A DNA stretch of 64,000 bases from Williamsia limnetica (GCF_003217475.1 NZ_QJSP01000005.1:248001-312000); one strand, 5' to 3'. Positions 32,272 to 41,264 are shown, counted from the first letter of the stretch. Translations and numbers: made by a program. Notes: generated from the letters alone by a model not told the origin.

Positions 32272-33912
32272 ATGCGTCGTTCCCCCGGCCGCCTCGCGGC
32301 CACTGCTGTTATCGCGCTCGTCTGTGCGCTCGGTGTCACCTCGTGCGGCGCTTTCAGCAAACCTCTCGACACCGGCGCGGCGGCGCTGCTCGATTCGTTC
32401 GCCACCGCGATGGAAGACCAGGACGCACTCGCAGCCGCCGCACTCACCTCGGCGCCGGGGCAGGCCGAAGGATCGCTGGCGGCGTCGTTCGACGGCATGG
32501 GCGCGCAGAAGGTGAATGTCGACGTCGAACGAGCAGAGGAGTACACCGACGGCACCGCCACCTTCGAGCTCACGACGACGTGGTTGCTCGGCGGCGACCG
32601 GGAGCTGAAGACCGAGACCTCGGGATCGGCTCGCCGCCTGTCGCTCGGCTGGCGGATCCAGTGGCAGCCCGAAGTGCTCGCCCACAACATGCCCGCCGGT
32701 GGCAGCCTGCGGAACCTACGCACCGACGCGCGCCCGGCACCCGTGGTGCAGGACCGGCACGGCAAGAACATGCTCACCCTGCAGACGATCAACGAGATCG
32801 TCCTCGACCCCGCGGCCACCCCGAACCTGAACTCGTCGATCGGGTCGCTCGCGACCATCATCGAGCCACTCGCACAACTGGTCACCCCGACCGTCATCCG
32901 CGATCAACTCGCGGCTGCGCAGAACAAGCCGGTGACAGTGGTGTCCGTGCGGGATTCGGACATGGTCGCCCTCGCGGGCGACCCGAAATCGGTGCCGGGG
33001 GTGTCGGTCAAGCCGGTGCCACAACTCGTTCTTCTCGACCGGCGGATTGCCTCGCCCGTCCTGGACGGCGTCAACGACTACTGGCAGGCGATTCGCGACG
33101 CCACGTCCGGCTGGTCGGCGCAGATGGTCGCCCCGGGAGTTCGGCCCGTGCAACTCGCCGGTGAGCAAGGGCCTCCCGGACCCAACGTGGGCACCACCAT
33201 CGATCCCCTCACGCAGCTCGACGCACTCGATGCCGTGGTCGAGGTTGCGCAACCCGCGAGCATTCTGGTGCTCGATGCCAAGTCCGGAACCATTCGCGCA
33301 TCCATGCGCAACGACGCCGCGGCCGAGCAGGACATCACCATCGACAAGGACTACACGCCGGGCAGCACTCTGGAACCGGTTGCGTCCGTGATCAATCAGC
33401 TGGCCGGATCCGACGACGCCCGCGCCGCGCAGTTGCTGGCGCAACTCGGCCTCGACGTCGACTTCACGATTCCGGGCATCCGTCCGTCGGCCCCGCAGAG
33501 TGGTCCGACCGCCGAGCCGGTCACCTTCAGGCCTGAAGACCTCAAGGTGTCCGCACTGAACATGGGGGCACTGGGCGTCGCGATCGCGCGGACGAATTCG
33601 GTTGTCCCGTCCATCATCTCCGGCCAACCCGGGCGGGTCGAGGGCGGCGATCTCGGCGCGGTCGACAAAAAGGTGCTGGCAACGGTCAACGGTGCGATGA
33701 AGTCGACCGCGACCACCGGCGATGCCAGCGATCTCACGAACGCGCCGGGACTGCGGGCACTGGTCGGGACCAATGGTCCCCAGGGACCCGGATGGTTTGT
33801 CGGCATATCGGGTGATCGGGTCATCGTCGTCTACACCGAGGGCGAGCGATCCGGTTCCGGGGCACTGGCAGTGGCGCAACGATTCTTCACCCCACGCGTG
33901 TATCCGCAGTAG
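32272..33912 (+). CDS. Penicillin-binding-protein-like lipoprotein with a degenerate transpeptidase domain
   Basis: This 546-residue lipoprotein has lipobox VTSC (Cys25), an NTF2-like MecA-type domain (about 30-150), a dimerisation-like region, and a C-terminal part resembling class B PBP transpeptidases. The active-site region reads YTPGSTLEPV: Ser365 is kept, but the partner Lys of SxxK is Glu368. The KTG motif region reads ALVGTN, and no SxN motif is seen. The domain is also shorter than in mycobacterial PbpLipo (about 600 residues). It is likely a catalytically dead, envelope-anchored scaffold. ATG 32272 is preferred (AGGAG 15 bases upstream); GTG 32257 is possible. Confidence 0.8.
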   Translation: MRRSPGRLAATAVIALVCALGVTSCGAFSKPLDTGAAALLDSFATAMEDQDALAAAALTSAPGQAEGSLAASFDGMGAQKVNVDVERAEEYTDGTATFELTTTWLLGGDRELKTETSGSARRLSLGWRIQWQPEVLAHNMPAGGSLRNLRTDARPAPVVQDRHGKNMLTLQTINEIVLDPAATPNLNSSIGSLATIIEPLAQLVTPTVIRDQLAAAQNKPVTVVSVRDSDMVALAGDPKSVPGVSVKPVPQLVLLDRRIASPVLDGVNDYWQAIRDATSGWSAQMVAPGVRPVQLAGEQGPPGPNVGTTIDPLTQLDALDAVVEVAQPASILVLDAKSGTIRASMRNDAAAEQDITIDKDYTPGSTLEPVASVINQLAGSDDARAAQLLAQLGLDVDFTIPGIRPSAPQSGPTAEPVTFRPEDLKVSALNMGALGVAIARTNSVVPSIISGQPGRVEGGDLGAVDKKVLATVNGAMKSTATTGDASDLTNAPGLRALVGTNGPQGPGWFVGISGDRVIVVYTEGERSGSGALAVAQRFFTPRVYPQ

Positions 33913-33922
33913 TTTCTCGCCG

Positions 33923-34534
33923 ATGACCTTCACCACTGCCGCGATCCGCGACAGCGACGACCCCACAGCCCGGGTGATCCTCAGTGCGGCCGTGCAGATG
34001 ATCGCCGCCCGCGGATACCACGGCACCTCCGTCCGCGACATCGCCGGTTTCGCGGGCCTGAGCGCCGGTTCGATCTACAACCATTTCGGGTCCAAACACG
34101 AACTGCTGGTGACCATTCTGGTTCGCGGCGGAGAAGCGCTGGTCGAGGCGACCGAGCGGGCGCTGCTCGACGCGCCTGCAGAGCCGGCTCAGCGACTCGA
34201 CGCCATCGTCCGAACACACGTAGGTGTGCACGCCGAGAACCCACTCGAGAGCTACATCGGCAACTCCGAACTCCGCAGTCTCGACCCCGTTGCCCTGGAA
34301 CGGGTGATCGCCAACCGGGATGCGCAACAGCGGATTTTCGATCGCGTCGTCGCCGACGGAGTCCGGAGAGGCGAGTTCCACACGGACAACCCGGTCGAGG
34401 CCTCCCGGTTCGTGGTCACCGCGTGCACGGCTGTCGCGATGTGGTTCCGGCCCGGTGGTGCGGCCACCGAGGAGCAGGTGATCGCGCGCTATCAGGCAGT
34501 GGCCCGCGATGCGGTGGGTCACCGGGCCCGATGA
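33923..34534 (+). CDS. TetR-family transcriptional regulator
   Basis: This 203-residue TetR protein has a helix-turn-helix at about 15-65 (TSVRDIAGFAGLSAGSIYNHFGSKHELL) and a C-terminal ligand domain resembling the TetR_C group near fatty-acid or CoA-related regulators. It starts 10 bases after the PBP-like gene, so the two probably share a transcript. Its stop lies 2 bases from that of the convergent NmrA-like gene. Ligand and targets are unknown. Confidence 0.85.
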   Translation: MTFTTAAIRDSDDPTARVILSAAVQMIAARGYHGTSVRDIAGFAGLSAGSIYNHFGSKHELLVTILVRGGEALVEATERALLDAPAEPAQRLDAIVRTHVGVHAENPLESYIGNSELRSLDPVALERVIANRDAQQRIFDRVVADGVRRGEFHTDNPVEASRFVVTACTAVAMWFRPGGAATEEQVIARYQAVARDAVGHRAR

Positions 34535-34536
34535 GC

Positions 34537-35289
34537 TCAGTGCTGGTGCACGGTCTGGTACTTCTCCGCGAGGTACTGTTCGAAGGTCTGTGAGCCGAAA
34601 CCTGGTCCCGGGACCAGGTTCTCGCCGGCTGCGAAGGCTGTGAACAGCTTGCCCGGAAGGCGTAGTGGAATCCGCGGGCGGTGTCGCTGCGTGGCCTGTT
34701 TCCAGGCGTCGAGCAGATCGGCGGCGGTGCGTTGCTCGGGACCGCCGATGTCATCGACACGGCCTGCAGGTGCACCCGCCGCCAGGTCGACCAGTCTCGC
34801 CGCGACCTCGTCGGTGGCGATGGGCTGGAAGCGGATCGACGGACTCACGAAGACCGGGGTGAATCGCTGCGCCGTGAACATCGCCTCCACGAAAGGGTGG
34901 AACTGCGTGGCCCGCTGGAGGGTCAGCGGGACGCCGGATCTCAGCGCGATGTTCTCGATCTCGACGCGTTGCTTGTAGAACCCCATCGGGATGGAGTCGA
35001 TGCCGACGATCGACAGCAGCACCACATGCGGGACGCCTGCCGCAGAAGCCGCACGGAAGAGGTTCTCCGCGACGCGTATGTCTTTCGGACCGTTGGTGGT
35101 TGCCAGATGGATGATCATGTCGACGTCATCGAGAATTGTGGGATCGAGCCCGACCAGCAAGTCTCCGGTGACCAGGCCCGGACCGCCGCGCCTGCTCAGT
35201 GCGCGGACGTCGTGCCCGGCGGCGCGCAGTTGAGTGGTGGTCGGGACACCGATCCTCCCGGTGGCTCCGGTGACCAGAAATGTCGTCAT
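34537..35289 (-). CDS. NAD(P)-binding NmrA/SDR-like protein
   Basis: This 250-residue atypical short-chain dehydrogenase of the NmrA/NAD(P)H-binding group starts with FLVTGATGRIGVPTTTQL (Rossmann GxxGxxG). It lacks the YxxxK catalytic pair, so it may sense NADPH or modify a ligand rather than act as a classical dehydrogenase. ATG 35289 begins the conserved domain. It is divergent from the SigJ-type sigma factor, an association often seen in actinobacteria where the sigma factor drives the neighbouring oxidoreductase gene. Confidence 0.83.
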   Translation of the reverse strand: MTTFLVTGATGRIGVPTTTQLRAAGHDVRALSRRGGPGLVTGDLLVGLDPTILDDVDMIIHLATTNGPKDIRVAENLFRAASAAGVPHVVLLSIVGIDSIPMGFYKQRVEIENIALRSGVPLTLQRATQFHPFVEAMFTAQRFTPVFVSPSIRFQPIATDEVAARLVDLAAGAPAGRVDDIGGPEQRTAADLLDAWKQATQRHRPRIPLRLPGKLFTAFAAGENLVPGPGFGSQTFEQYLAEKYQTVHQH

Positions 35290-35435
35290 TGTGCTCTGCC
35301 TCTCGCTGTGTCGGCCGGCGTGTGTTTGCCCTGGCAAAACCTCAGACCGGCGAGGCATCTCGAATGTGACAAGCTCATCGACAGGGCGGACACATGGTCG
35401 GATCGGGCGGCCGTGACCTGGCGAAAGGGTATGCG

Positions 35436-36353
35436 ATGACGCTGGCAACCGCGCTCGACGAGTTCGAGCGACTACGTCCACGTCTGTTCGGTATCGCCTA
35501 CCGCATGACCGGCGCCGCAGGTGAAGCGGAGGACGTGGTGCAAGATGCCTGGGTCCGCTGGCAGAAGACCAACCGCGAGACGGTTCGCAATGCCGAGGCG
35601 TTCCTCGTCACCGTTGTCACCCGGTTGTCGATCAATGCGGTGACATCGGCGCGAGCGACACGAGAGACCTACATCGGGCCCTGGTTACCGGAGCCGGTGT
35701 CGACGGTCGGGGATCCCGCACTCGGGGCCGATCGTGCCGAGGCCCTCGAGATGGCGGTGGTCTTGCTCCTCGAACGGCTCGATCCTCGGGAGCGAGCGGC
35801 GTACGTCCTACGCGAAGCCTTCGACTACCCCTACCGCGCCATCGGCGAGCTGCTCGAGACCAGCGAGGCCAATGCCCGGCAGCTGGCCCGCAGGGCGCGG
35901 GAGCACGTCGGACGCGAACGCCACTCCTCGGTGGACCCCGAGCAGCGGGCTCGCATCATGACCGCGTTTGTCGCGGCTGCTCAGGCAGGTGATCTCGCAG
36001 CGCTCGAGACGGTGCTCACCGCGGATGTGGTGTCCATCAGCGACGGTGGTGGTGTGGTGAGTGCGGCACGCGTCCCGTTGCAAGGTCGCGACAAGGTCGC
36101 CCGGTTCTTCCTCGGTGCCCTTACGAAGTTCGCGGTCGGGTCGTACCCCTTGCTCGTCGAGTGCAACGGTGGGCCTGCGGTGTTGACGGTGCGCGACGGG
36201 GAGCCCGACACGCTCCTCGCGTTCGAGGTGACAGAGGGAGGGATCAGCACGCTGATGTTCGTACGGAACCCTGGCAAGCTCACGCGGCTGCGCTCGCTGA
36301 TCCCGCCTGCCGAACCGGCGTCAGGCGGTCAAGACCGAGCGGCGCACGAGTAG
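35436..36353 (+). CDS. sigJ: ECF sigma factor, SigJ family (ECF41-like, with SnoaL-type C-terminal domain)
   Basis: This 305-residue sigma factor has region 2 (about 5-75, FGIAYRMTGAAGEAEDVVQDAWVRW), region 4 (about 105-165, ERLDPRERAAYVLREAFDYPYRAIGELLETSEANARQLARRA) and a C-terminal NTF2/SnoaL-like domain (about 175-290). The extra domain replaces a separate anti-sigma factor in this group. ATG 35436 has GAAAGGG upstream. It is divergent from the NmrA-like gene and overlaps the convergent DUF3054 gene by 33 bases at its 3' end. Confidence 0.88.
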   Translation: MTLATALDEFERLRPRLFGIAYRMTGAAGEAEDVVQDAWVRWQKTNRETVRNAEAFLVTVVTRLSINAVTSARATRETYIGPWLPEPVSTVGDPALGADRAEALEMAVVLLLERLDPRERAAYVLREAFDYPYRAIGELLETSEANARQLARRAREHVGRERHSSVDPEQRARIMTAFVAAAQAGDLAALETVLTADVVSISDGGGVVSAARVPLQGRDKVARFFLGALTKFAVGSYPLLVECNGGPAVLTVRDGEPDTLLAFEVTEGGISTLMFVRNPGKLTRLRSLIPPAEPASGGQDRAAHE

Positions 36354-36722
36354 CACGCGAACCGCCCGCCAGCCGAGCAGGAACGCGCCGAGCACGATGG
36401 TCGCGACGATGACGAAGCTGAATGCGACGCCTTGGTGGAAGAGATGCCGCAAGGTCATGCCGATGGCGACCGCACCGACCCACACCAGCACGCCATCAGG
36501 CAGGAGTCGTTCGGGCCGGAAGTTGTAGTCGAATCCGTGGTCGTCCCGCATGTGCGCGAAAAGATACGCCAGGGCCCAGCCGGTCGCTGCGCCGATCGCG
36601 AAGGGCCAGGTGGTGCTGAACACGCCCTCGATCGACATGCCCTCGGCGTGATTCAATCGGCCGATGAACGCGAAGACGAGCACCGCGAGTAGATCACTGA
36701 GGGCGGTGAGCGTTCGGCGCAT
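36321..36722 (-). CDS. DUF3054 membrane protein
   Basis: This 133-residue protein has four predicted transmembrane helices and the DUF3054 pattern (LNHAEGMS near the first loop, LRHLFHQGVAFSFVIVA near the end). The function of this family is unknown. ATG 36722 is chosen because a TACGGT -10 box (36735-36730) ends exactly 7 bases before it, which implies a leaderless mRNA; GTG 36731 lies inside that box. Its 3' end overlaps the sigJ 3' end in antisense, so the two transcripts may interfere. Confidence 0.8.
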   Translation of the reverse strand: MRRTLTALSDLLAVLVFAFIGRLNHAEGMSIEGVFSTTWPFAIGAATGWALAYLFAHMRDDHGFDYNFRPERLLPDGVLVWVGAVAIGMTLRHLFHQGVAFSFVIVATIVLGAFLLGWRAVRVLLVRRSVLTA

Positions 36723-36752
36723 ACGAGCCACCGTAGCGGGCGCGGCGCCGGC

Positions 36753-37913
36753 TCAGCGAACCGAATCGGGCGAATCCGGCCGTTCGTCGGACGGTTGGAT
36801 GACCGGTGGGTCGGGGTCGGAACGGACACCTCTCGAGCGGTTTTCCGCGACGTCGCCGAGCTCTTCGGAGACTTCTTTCTCGATCGTGTCCGCGCTGTCT
36901 GCTTCGGCTCGGTACGTACCCCGGAACATGACGAGGATCACTATCCAGCCGACCAACGCCACCAAGAGGTAACTGATCATGCGGTACACGAGGACCGCGG
37001 TGACCGATTCCGCCGCGCCCATACCGGCAGACGTCAAGGCAGGCACGAGCACGCCGTCGACGACCCCGAGCCCACCGGGCAGCAGCGGGATCGCGGTGCC
37101 GACTGCCTTCGATGCCGCGTAGGCCACCATCAGCCCGGCGATGCTGGGCTGCCCACCGACGGCATAACAGGCGAACGCCAGGCAGGCGACGTCGGCGACC
37201 CAGTTGAACAGCGACCACCCGAACGCCTGCGACGCTTCTTTGGGTTTGAGCTGCACGGCCTGTAGTTGCCGCAAGATCTCACCCCACCGCACGACGCCGT
37301 GGTCTTGGGCTTTGTCACGAACGTGATTGACCCACTTGAGGAGGGTGACGCCGACGCTCTCGATCGATTCGGGATGCCTGGCGATGTACTGGGCGACGAG
37401 AGCGAAGGCGATGAAGCCGCTGATCGAGAAGATGACCGAGAAGGGGCTCGTCTTGGCACCGGCCAGGAGTGCGCCGCCGAGTCCGAGAACCGCGAGACCG
37501 ACCCCCATCAACAACCCGGACATGACGACCTGCCACGACGCGATGACCGGCGTCGCTCCCCACTTGCGGGTTTCGCGGTAGGTGAACGCGGGCGCCAGAA
37601 CCTGCCCGCCGGGCATCGTCTGACTCAGGGAGTTCGCCGCCAGCACCACCGACAGGGACTGCCACTGTTTGACCTTGACTCCGGCCGACCGCAACAGTGT
37701 CCGCTGTACCTGGGCAAAGCTGTCCATCGAGAGCATGGCCGCCAGGATGCAGAGGACCACCCATTCCCACTCGATCTCGTCGAGGTGGAACCAGGTTTCC
37801 TGCAGCTTCGGCCAGACCAGGTATGCCTCGACCGAGAGGATCACCACGACCAACGCGAGTGCCACCCAGCGCACCCACCAGAAGCGGCGGCGGGTCGGTT
37901 GCGTCGCCGTCAT
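36753..37913 (-). CDS. Lysylphosphatidylglycerol synthase transmembrane-family (UPF0104) protein
   Basis: This 386-residue polytopic membrane protein has about eight helices and the UPF0104/LPG-flippase-type features (LSQTMPGGQVLAPAFTYRE near residue 95, and PGGLGVVDGVL near 290). Related domains flip or synthesise aminoacylated lipids; this protein has no synthase domain, so a lipid-transport role is likelier. ATG 37913 has a TAGGGT -10 box (37926-37921) 7 bases upstream, indicating leaderless translation. The acidic C-terminal tail (from about 340) is cytoplasmic. Confidence 0.83.
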   Translation of the reverse strand: MTATQPTRRRFWWVRWVALALVVVILSVEAYLVWPKLQETWFHLDEIEWEWVVLCILAAMLSMDSFAQVQRTLLRSAGVKVKQWQSLSVVLAANSLSQTMPGGQVLAPAFTYRETRKWGATPVIASWQVVMSGLLMGVGLAVLGLGGALLAGAKTSPFSVIFSISGFIAFALVAQYIARHPESIESVGVTLLKWVNHVRDKAQDHGVVRWGEILRQLQAVQLKPKEASQAFGWSLFNWVADVACLAFACYAVGGQPSIAGLMVAYAASKAVGTAIPLLPGGLGVVDGVLVPALTSAGMGAAESVTAVLVYRMISYLLVALVGWIVILVMFRGTYRAEADSADTIEKEVSEELGDVAENRSRGVRSDPDPPVIQPSDERPDSPDSVR

Positions 37914-38029
37914 GCTAGGCACCCTATCGGGCGGCAGTGTCCGAGTTACAGCCGAGACTCGGCGAAACCGACCGCGGATGGTCGCCAGGTTGAGCGCGTG
38001 CGGCAGGTCTTGGGTCTAATGTTGCCCAG

Positions 38030-39313
38030 GTGAGCCAGGGGAAACTCGAGGACGTCAGCACCATCGACCGAACCGCAGATCGATTGAAGGTGCATCCGGT
38101 CGTCCGGGCCGCCGCAGAGTGGTCGTGGCGGCTGGTGGTCATCGCGATCGCGCTGTTCGTCGCGACCCAGGTGATCGCGAGGTACGAAGAAGTATTCGTC
38201 CCTATCGGTCTGGCGGTGCTGGGTACCGCATTTCTGGTGCCGGTGGTCGACTGGCTCAACCGTCGAGGAGTGCCGCGCGCGCTGGCCGTCGTCGCATCCC
38301 TGGTGGTCGCGATCGGCGCCATCGCCGGGATCATGACCTTTGTCGTACAGCAGTTCATCGACGGTGTCCCGGATCTGACGCAGCAGGTGACCAAGACCAT
38401 CGACGACAGCCGCGGTTGGCTGGTCGAAGGACCACTGAACATTCGCCAGGAGCAGATCGACCATCTCGGCGACGATTCCATCAAGTTCCTGCAGGACAAC
38501 CAGGACAAGGTGACGTCCGGTGCATTGGCGACCTTCACCACTGTGAGTGAGATCGTCACCGGTGGGTTCCTGATGCTGTTCTTGATGATCTTCTTTCTCT
38601 ATGGTGGCGGCCAGATCTGGCGTTTCCTGACCCTCGCGATCCCCGTCGGTTCGCGCGAGAAGGTCTGGGAAGCGGGGCAGAACGGCTTCGGATCCCTGGT
38701 CGGATACGTACGCGCCACGGTTGTGGTGGCAGCGGTCGACGCGATCGGCATCGGGGCCGGACTGGCGATTCTACAAGTGCCCCTGGCACTTCCGCTGGCC
38801 TCGCTCGTGTTCATCGGTGCCTTCATCCCCATTGTCGGAGCCCTCATCACCGGTAGCCTCGCGGTGCTGGTCGCCCTGGTGACCCAGGGTTGGATCGCAG
38901 CGGTCATCGCACTCGCGGTGGTGGTCGGCGTGATGCAGCTGGAAAGTCATGTGTTGCAGCCCTTCCTGCTGGGCCGCTCGGTACGTCTGCACCCGGTGGC
39001 GGTGGTACTCGCGATCGCGGCCGGGCTGGTCACCGCCGGCATCGTCGGCGGGCTGCTGGCCGTTCCGATCATCGCATTCCTCAACACCGCGATCCGGACG
39101 CTGGTGGACAAGTCGAAGTTGGTCGACGACGACAGGGAGCTGGCCGAGGTGGTCGCGGCCACCGGCAAGGAACACGAACGAATGTACGAGGCCGAACCGG
39201 ATCGGCCGAAATGGGATGAACTGGACACGCACGGCGCCCGTGGGCCACAGCGCGAGACGTCCGACGACGCGGGCCCGGATGACAAGCGGGGCACTTCAGA
39301 GGATTCCAGCTGA
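38030..39313 (+). CDS. AI-2E family (PerM-like) transporter
   Basis: This 427-residue membrane protein of the AI-2 exporter/PerM superfamily has about eight helices. The family's conserved C-terminal core is present (VFIGAFIPIVGALITGSLAVL near residue 263 and LESHVLQPFLLGRSVRLHPVAVVLA near 304). Substrates of actinobacterial members are unknown; ion or osmolyte transport is possible. GTG 38030 lies 7 bases after a TAATGT -10 box (38017-38022), so a leaderless start is likely. The acidic tail from about 365 is disordered. The sensor kinase gene follows after only 3 bases. Confidence 0.85.
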   Translation: MSQGKLEDVSTIDRTADRLKVHPVVRAAAEWSWRLVVIAIALFVATQVIARYEEVFVPIGLAVLGTAFLVPVVDWLNRRGVPRALAVVASLVVAIGAIAGIMTFVVQQFIDGVPDLTQQVTKTIDDSRGWLVEGPLNIRQEQIDHLGDDSIKFLQDNQDKVTSGALATFTTVSEIVTGGFLMLFLMIFFLYGGGQIWRFLTLAIPVGSREKVWEAGQNGFGSLVGYVRATVVVAAVDAIGIGAGLAILQVPLALPLASLVFIGAFIPIVGALITGSLAVLVALVTQGWIAAVIALAVVVGVMQLESHVLQPFLLGRSVRLHPVAVVLAIAAGLVTAGIVGGLLAVPIIAFLNTAIRTLVDKSKLVDDDRELAEVVAATGKEHERMYEAEPDRPKWDELDTHGARGPQRETSDDAGPDDKRGTSEDSS

Positions 39314-39316
39314 CGG

Positions 39317-40510
39317 ATGAGTTCCCGCGCAGCTCTCTCCTCGCTTCTGGACGACGACCCGGTGGGCCCGCTCTGGCGGGCCGCGCAGGTGTTCCGGTTG
39401 CTGAGTTTCGTCTATGCGCTCGGCTTTCAGCTGGCCGTGCACAACGACTACGAGCGGGTCGCCTGGAGCTGGTTCCTCTTCGCGATCCTCACCGTGTGGA
39501 CCGGGATCAGCACCGTCGGCTACCTCAAGGGAACCGGACGTCGCTGGTCGTGGGTGATCGCGGAGTTCGTGATCGTGTGCTCGTTGGTCGTGTCGACCAG
39601 GTTCGTCGCCTCCGCTGACTGGGCGGCGTCCAATCAATCGTTTCCGACGACATTGTGGGCGACGAACGTCGTTGTGTCGGCTGCAATTCTGGGTGGACCC
39701 CTGGTCGGAGCTGTCTTCGGGCTCGCGGTGCGGGCTGCGAGCGCGGTGGCCAAGGGTGGTTACGACCTCAATGTAGGGCGGGATGCCACGGTCGTGGTGA
39801 TGCTGGCGGTGGGGGTGGGGGTCGGACTGGCCTCGGTGACGGCCCGTCGCAATCACGATCGGGTCGCCACTGCGATGCGGGTTGCCGCTGCTGCGGAAGA
39901 GCGTGACCGGTTGAGTAGACAGGTGCACGACGGGGTGCTGCAGGTGCTGGCCCTGATCTCGCGGCGCGGTGCGGAGATCGGAGGGCAGACAGCGCAGTTG
40001 GCGCAGCTGGCGGGTGAGCAGGAACGGTCGCTGCGGCGGCTGATCGCCGACATCGAACCGCCGGCGTTGTCCGATTCCCACGCCGACATCGATCTGCGAC
40101 TGCTGCTGCGTCCCCACGCGGGGGATCGTGTGGCCATCAGCGAACCTGGTCAGCCCGTCACTCTTGATCACCGTAAGGCGTTGGAACTCGAGGCCGCAGT
40201 GGTCAATGCCCTCGACAATGTCAGATTCCATGCCGGATCGGACGCGAAAGCCTATGTCTTGGTGGAGGATCTCGGAGACGAGGTGATCGTCAGCGTGCGC
40301 GACGACGGCGTCGGCATCGACGATGGTCGTCTACTCGAGGCCGTCGCCGAGGGGCGGATGGGGGTGTCCAGGTCCATCGTCGAGCGGATGGAGGCACTCG
40401 GTGGTTCCGCGCGACTGGACACCGCCCCTGGTGAGGGAACCGAATGGGAACTCACGGTTCCAAGAGAACAGCGGTCGAAGGGGGATACGAAAGGTGCAGC
40501 AGATGCCTGA
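39317..40510 (+). CDS. Two-component sensor histidine kinase (MacS type)
   Basis: This 397-residue kinase has a membrane sensor region with about four to five helices (25-175) and a HisKA_3 dimerisation segment with phospho-acceptor His204 (RLSRQVHDGVLQVLALI). The C-terminal HATPase_c domain includes VSVRDDGVGIDDG near 330. It pairs with the NarL-type response regulator whose start overlaps its end by 8 bases, and probably belongs to one operon with the AI-2E-type transporter. The signal is unknown. Confidence 0.88.
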   Translation: MSSRAALSSLLDDDPVGPLWRAAQVFRLLSFVYALGFQLAVHNDYERVAWSWFLFAILTVWTGISTVGYLKGTGRRWSWVIAEFVIVCSLVVSTRFVASADWAASNQSFPTTLWATNVVVSAAILGGPLVGAVFGLAVRAASAVAKGGYDLNVGRDATVVVMLAVGVGVGLASVTARRNHDRVATAMRVAAAAEERDRLSRQVHDGVLQVLALISRRGAEIGGQTAQLAQLAGEQERSLRRLIADIEPPALSDSHADIDLRLLLRPHAGDRVAISEPGQPVTLDHRKALELEAAVVNALDNVRFHAGSDAKAYVLVEDLGDEVIVSVRDDGVGIDDGRLLEAVAEGRMGVSRSIVERMEALGGSARLDTAPGEGTEWELTVPREQRSKGDTKGAADA

Positions 40511-41165
40511 GGATTTGCGCGTGATGGTGGTCGACGATCATCCGATGTGGAGAGATGGGGTCGCCCGGGATCTCACCGACGCCGGATTCGATGTGGTGGC
40601 CACCGCGGACAGTGTCGAGGCGGCCGCGCGGCGAGGCGGTGCGGTGCAGCCGGATGTGGTGTTGATGGACATGCACCTGCCCGATGGAGACGGGGCCGAG
40701 GCGACCGTGCGCATCCTCGGGGTGTCGCCCGGCAGCCGGGTGCTGGTGCTGTCGGCATCGGACGAACGCGAGGACGTGCTGGAGGCCGTGAAGGCCGGGG
40801 CCAGCGGATATCTGGTGAAGAGTGCCTCGAAAGAAGAGCTGCTGGCGGCGGTCCGGGCGACGGCGGCCGGTCAGGCGGTCTTCACTCCGGGGCTCGCCGG
40901 ATTGGTGTTGGGTGAGTACCGCCGTATCGCGCGGGATCCCGATCGCCCGGTGGACGCGCCGGCACTCACCGATCGGGAGACCGAGGTGTTGCGCTATGTC
41001 GCAAAGGGATTGAGTGCCAAACAAATCGCCTCGAAGTTGTCGCTCAGTCACCGGACCGTCGAGAACCACGTGCAGGCCACGCTGCGAAAGTTGCAATTGG
41101 GCAACCGGGTGGAGCTCACCAGGTACGCGATCGAGCACGGGCTCGACGAGGAGCCCGGTGACTGA
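40503..41165 (+). CDS. NarL/LuxR-family response regulator
   Basis: This 220-residue regulator has a receiver domain (1-125) with acidic pocket VVDDH, phosphorylation site Asp56 (VVLMDMHLPDGDG) and conserved Lys in YLVKSAS. The LuxR helix-turn-helix domain (about 150-212) reads LTDRETEVLRYVAKGLSAKQI, followed by LSLSHRTVENHV. ATG 40503 has GAAAGG 9 bases upstream; GTG 40494 is possible. It overlaps the kinase gene by 8 bases. Confidence 0.9.
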   Translation: MPEDLRVMVVDDHPMWRDGVARDLTDAGFDVVATADSVEAAARRGGAVQPDVVLMDMHLPDGDGAEATVRILGVSPGSRVLVLSASDEREDVLEAVKAGASGYLVKSASKEELLAAVRATAAGQAVFTPGLAGLVLGEYRRIARDPDRPVDAPALTDRETEVLRYVAKGLSAKQIASKLSLSHRTVENHVQATLRKLQLGNRVELTRYAIEHGLDEEPGD

Positions 41166-41200
41166 TGGGTACGTCCGCGCTGCGGCGGTGAAGGGTGTTC

Positions 41201-41248
41201 AGGCACTCAAGCAATCAGGCAATCAGGCACTCAGGCAATCAGGCACTC
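41201..41248. repeat. Six tandem 8-base repeats between convergent genes
   Basis: AGGCACTC AAGCAATC AGGCAATC AGGCACTC AGGCAATC AGGCACTC are followed by a partial AGGC. Units alternate mainly between AGGCACTC and AGGCAATC. The array fills half of the gap between the response regulator stop (41165) and the lipoprotein stop (41265). It has no dyad symmetry and no coding sense that I can support. Confidence 0.8.
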
Positions 41249-41264
41249 AGGCTCGACAAGACGA

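Noticed and set aside
39296-40231. 311-codon antisense ORF opposite the sensor kinase
   Set aside because: His/Arg/Gln-rich shadow without motifs; the sense kinase is clear.
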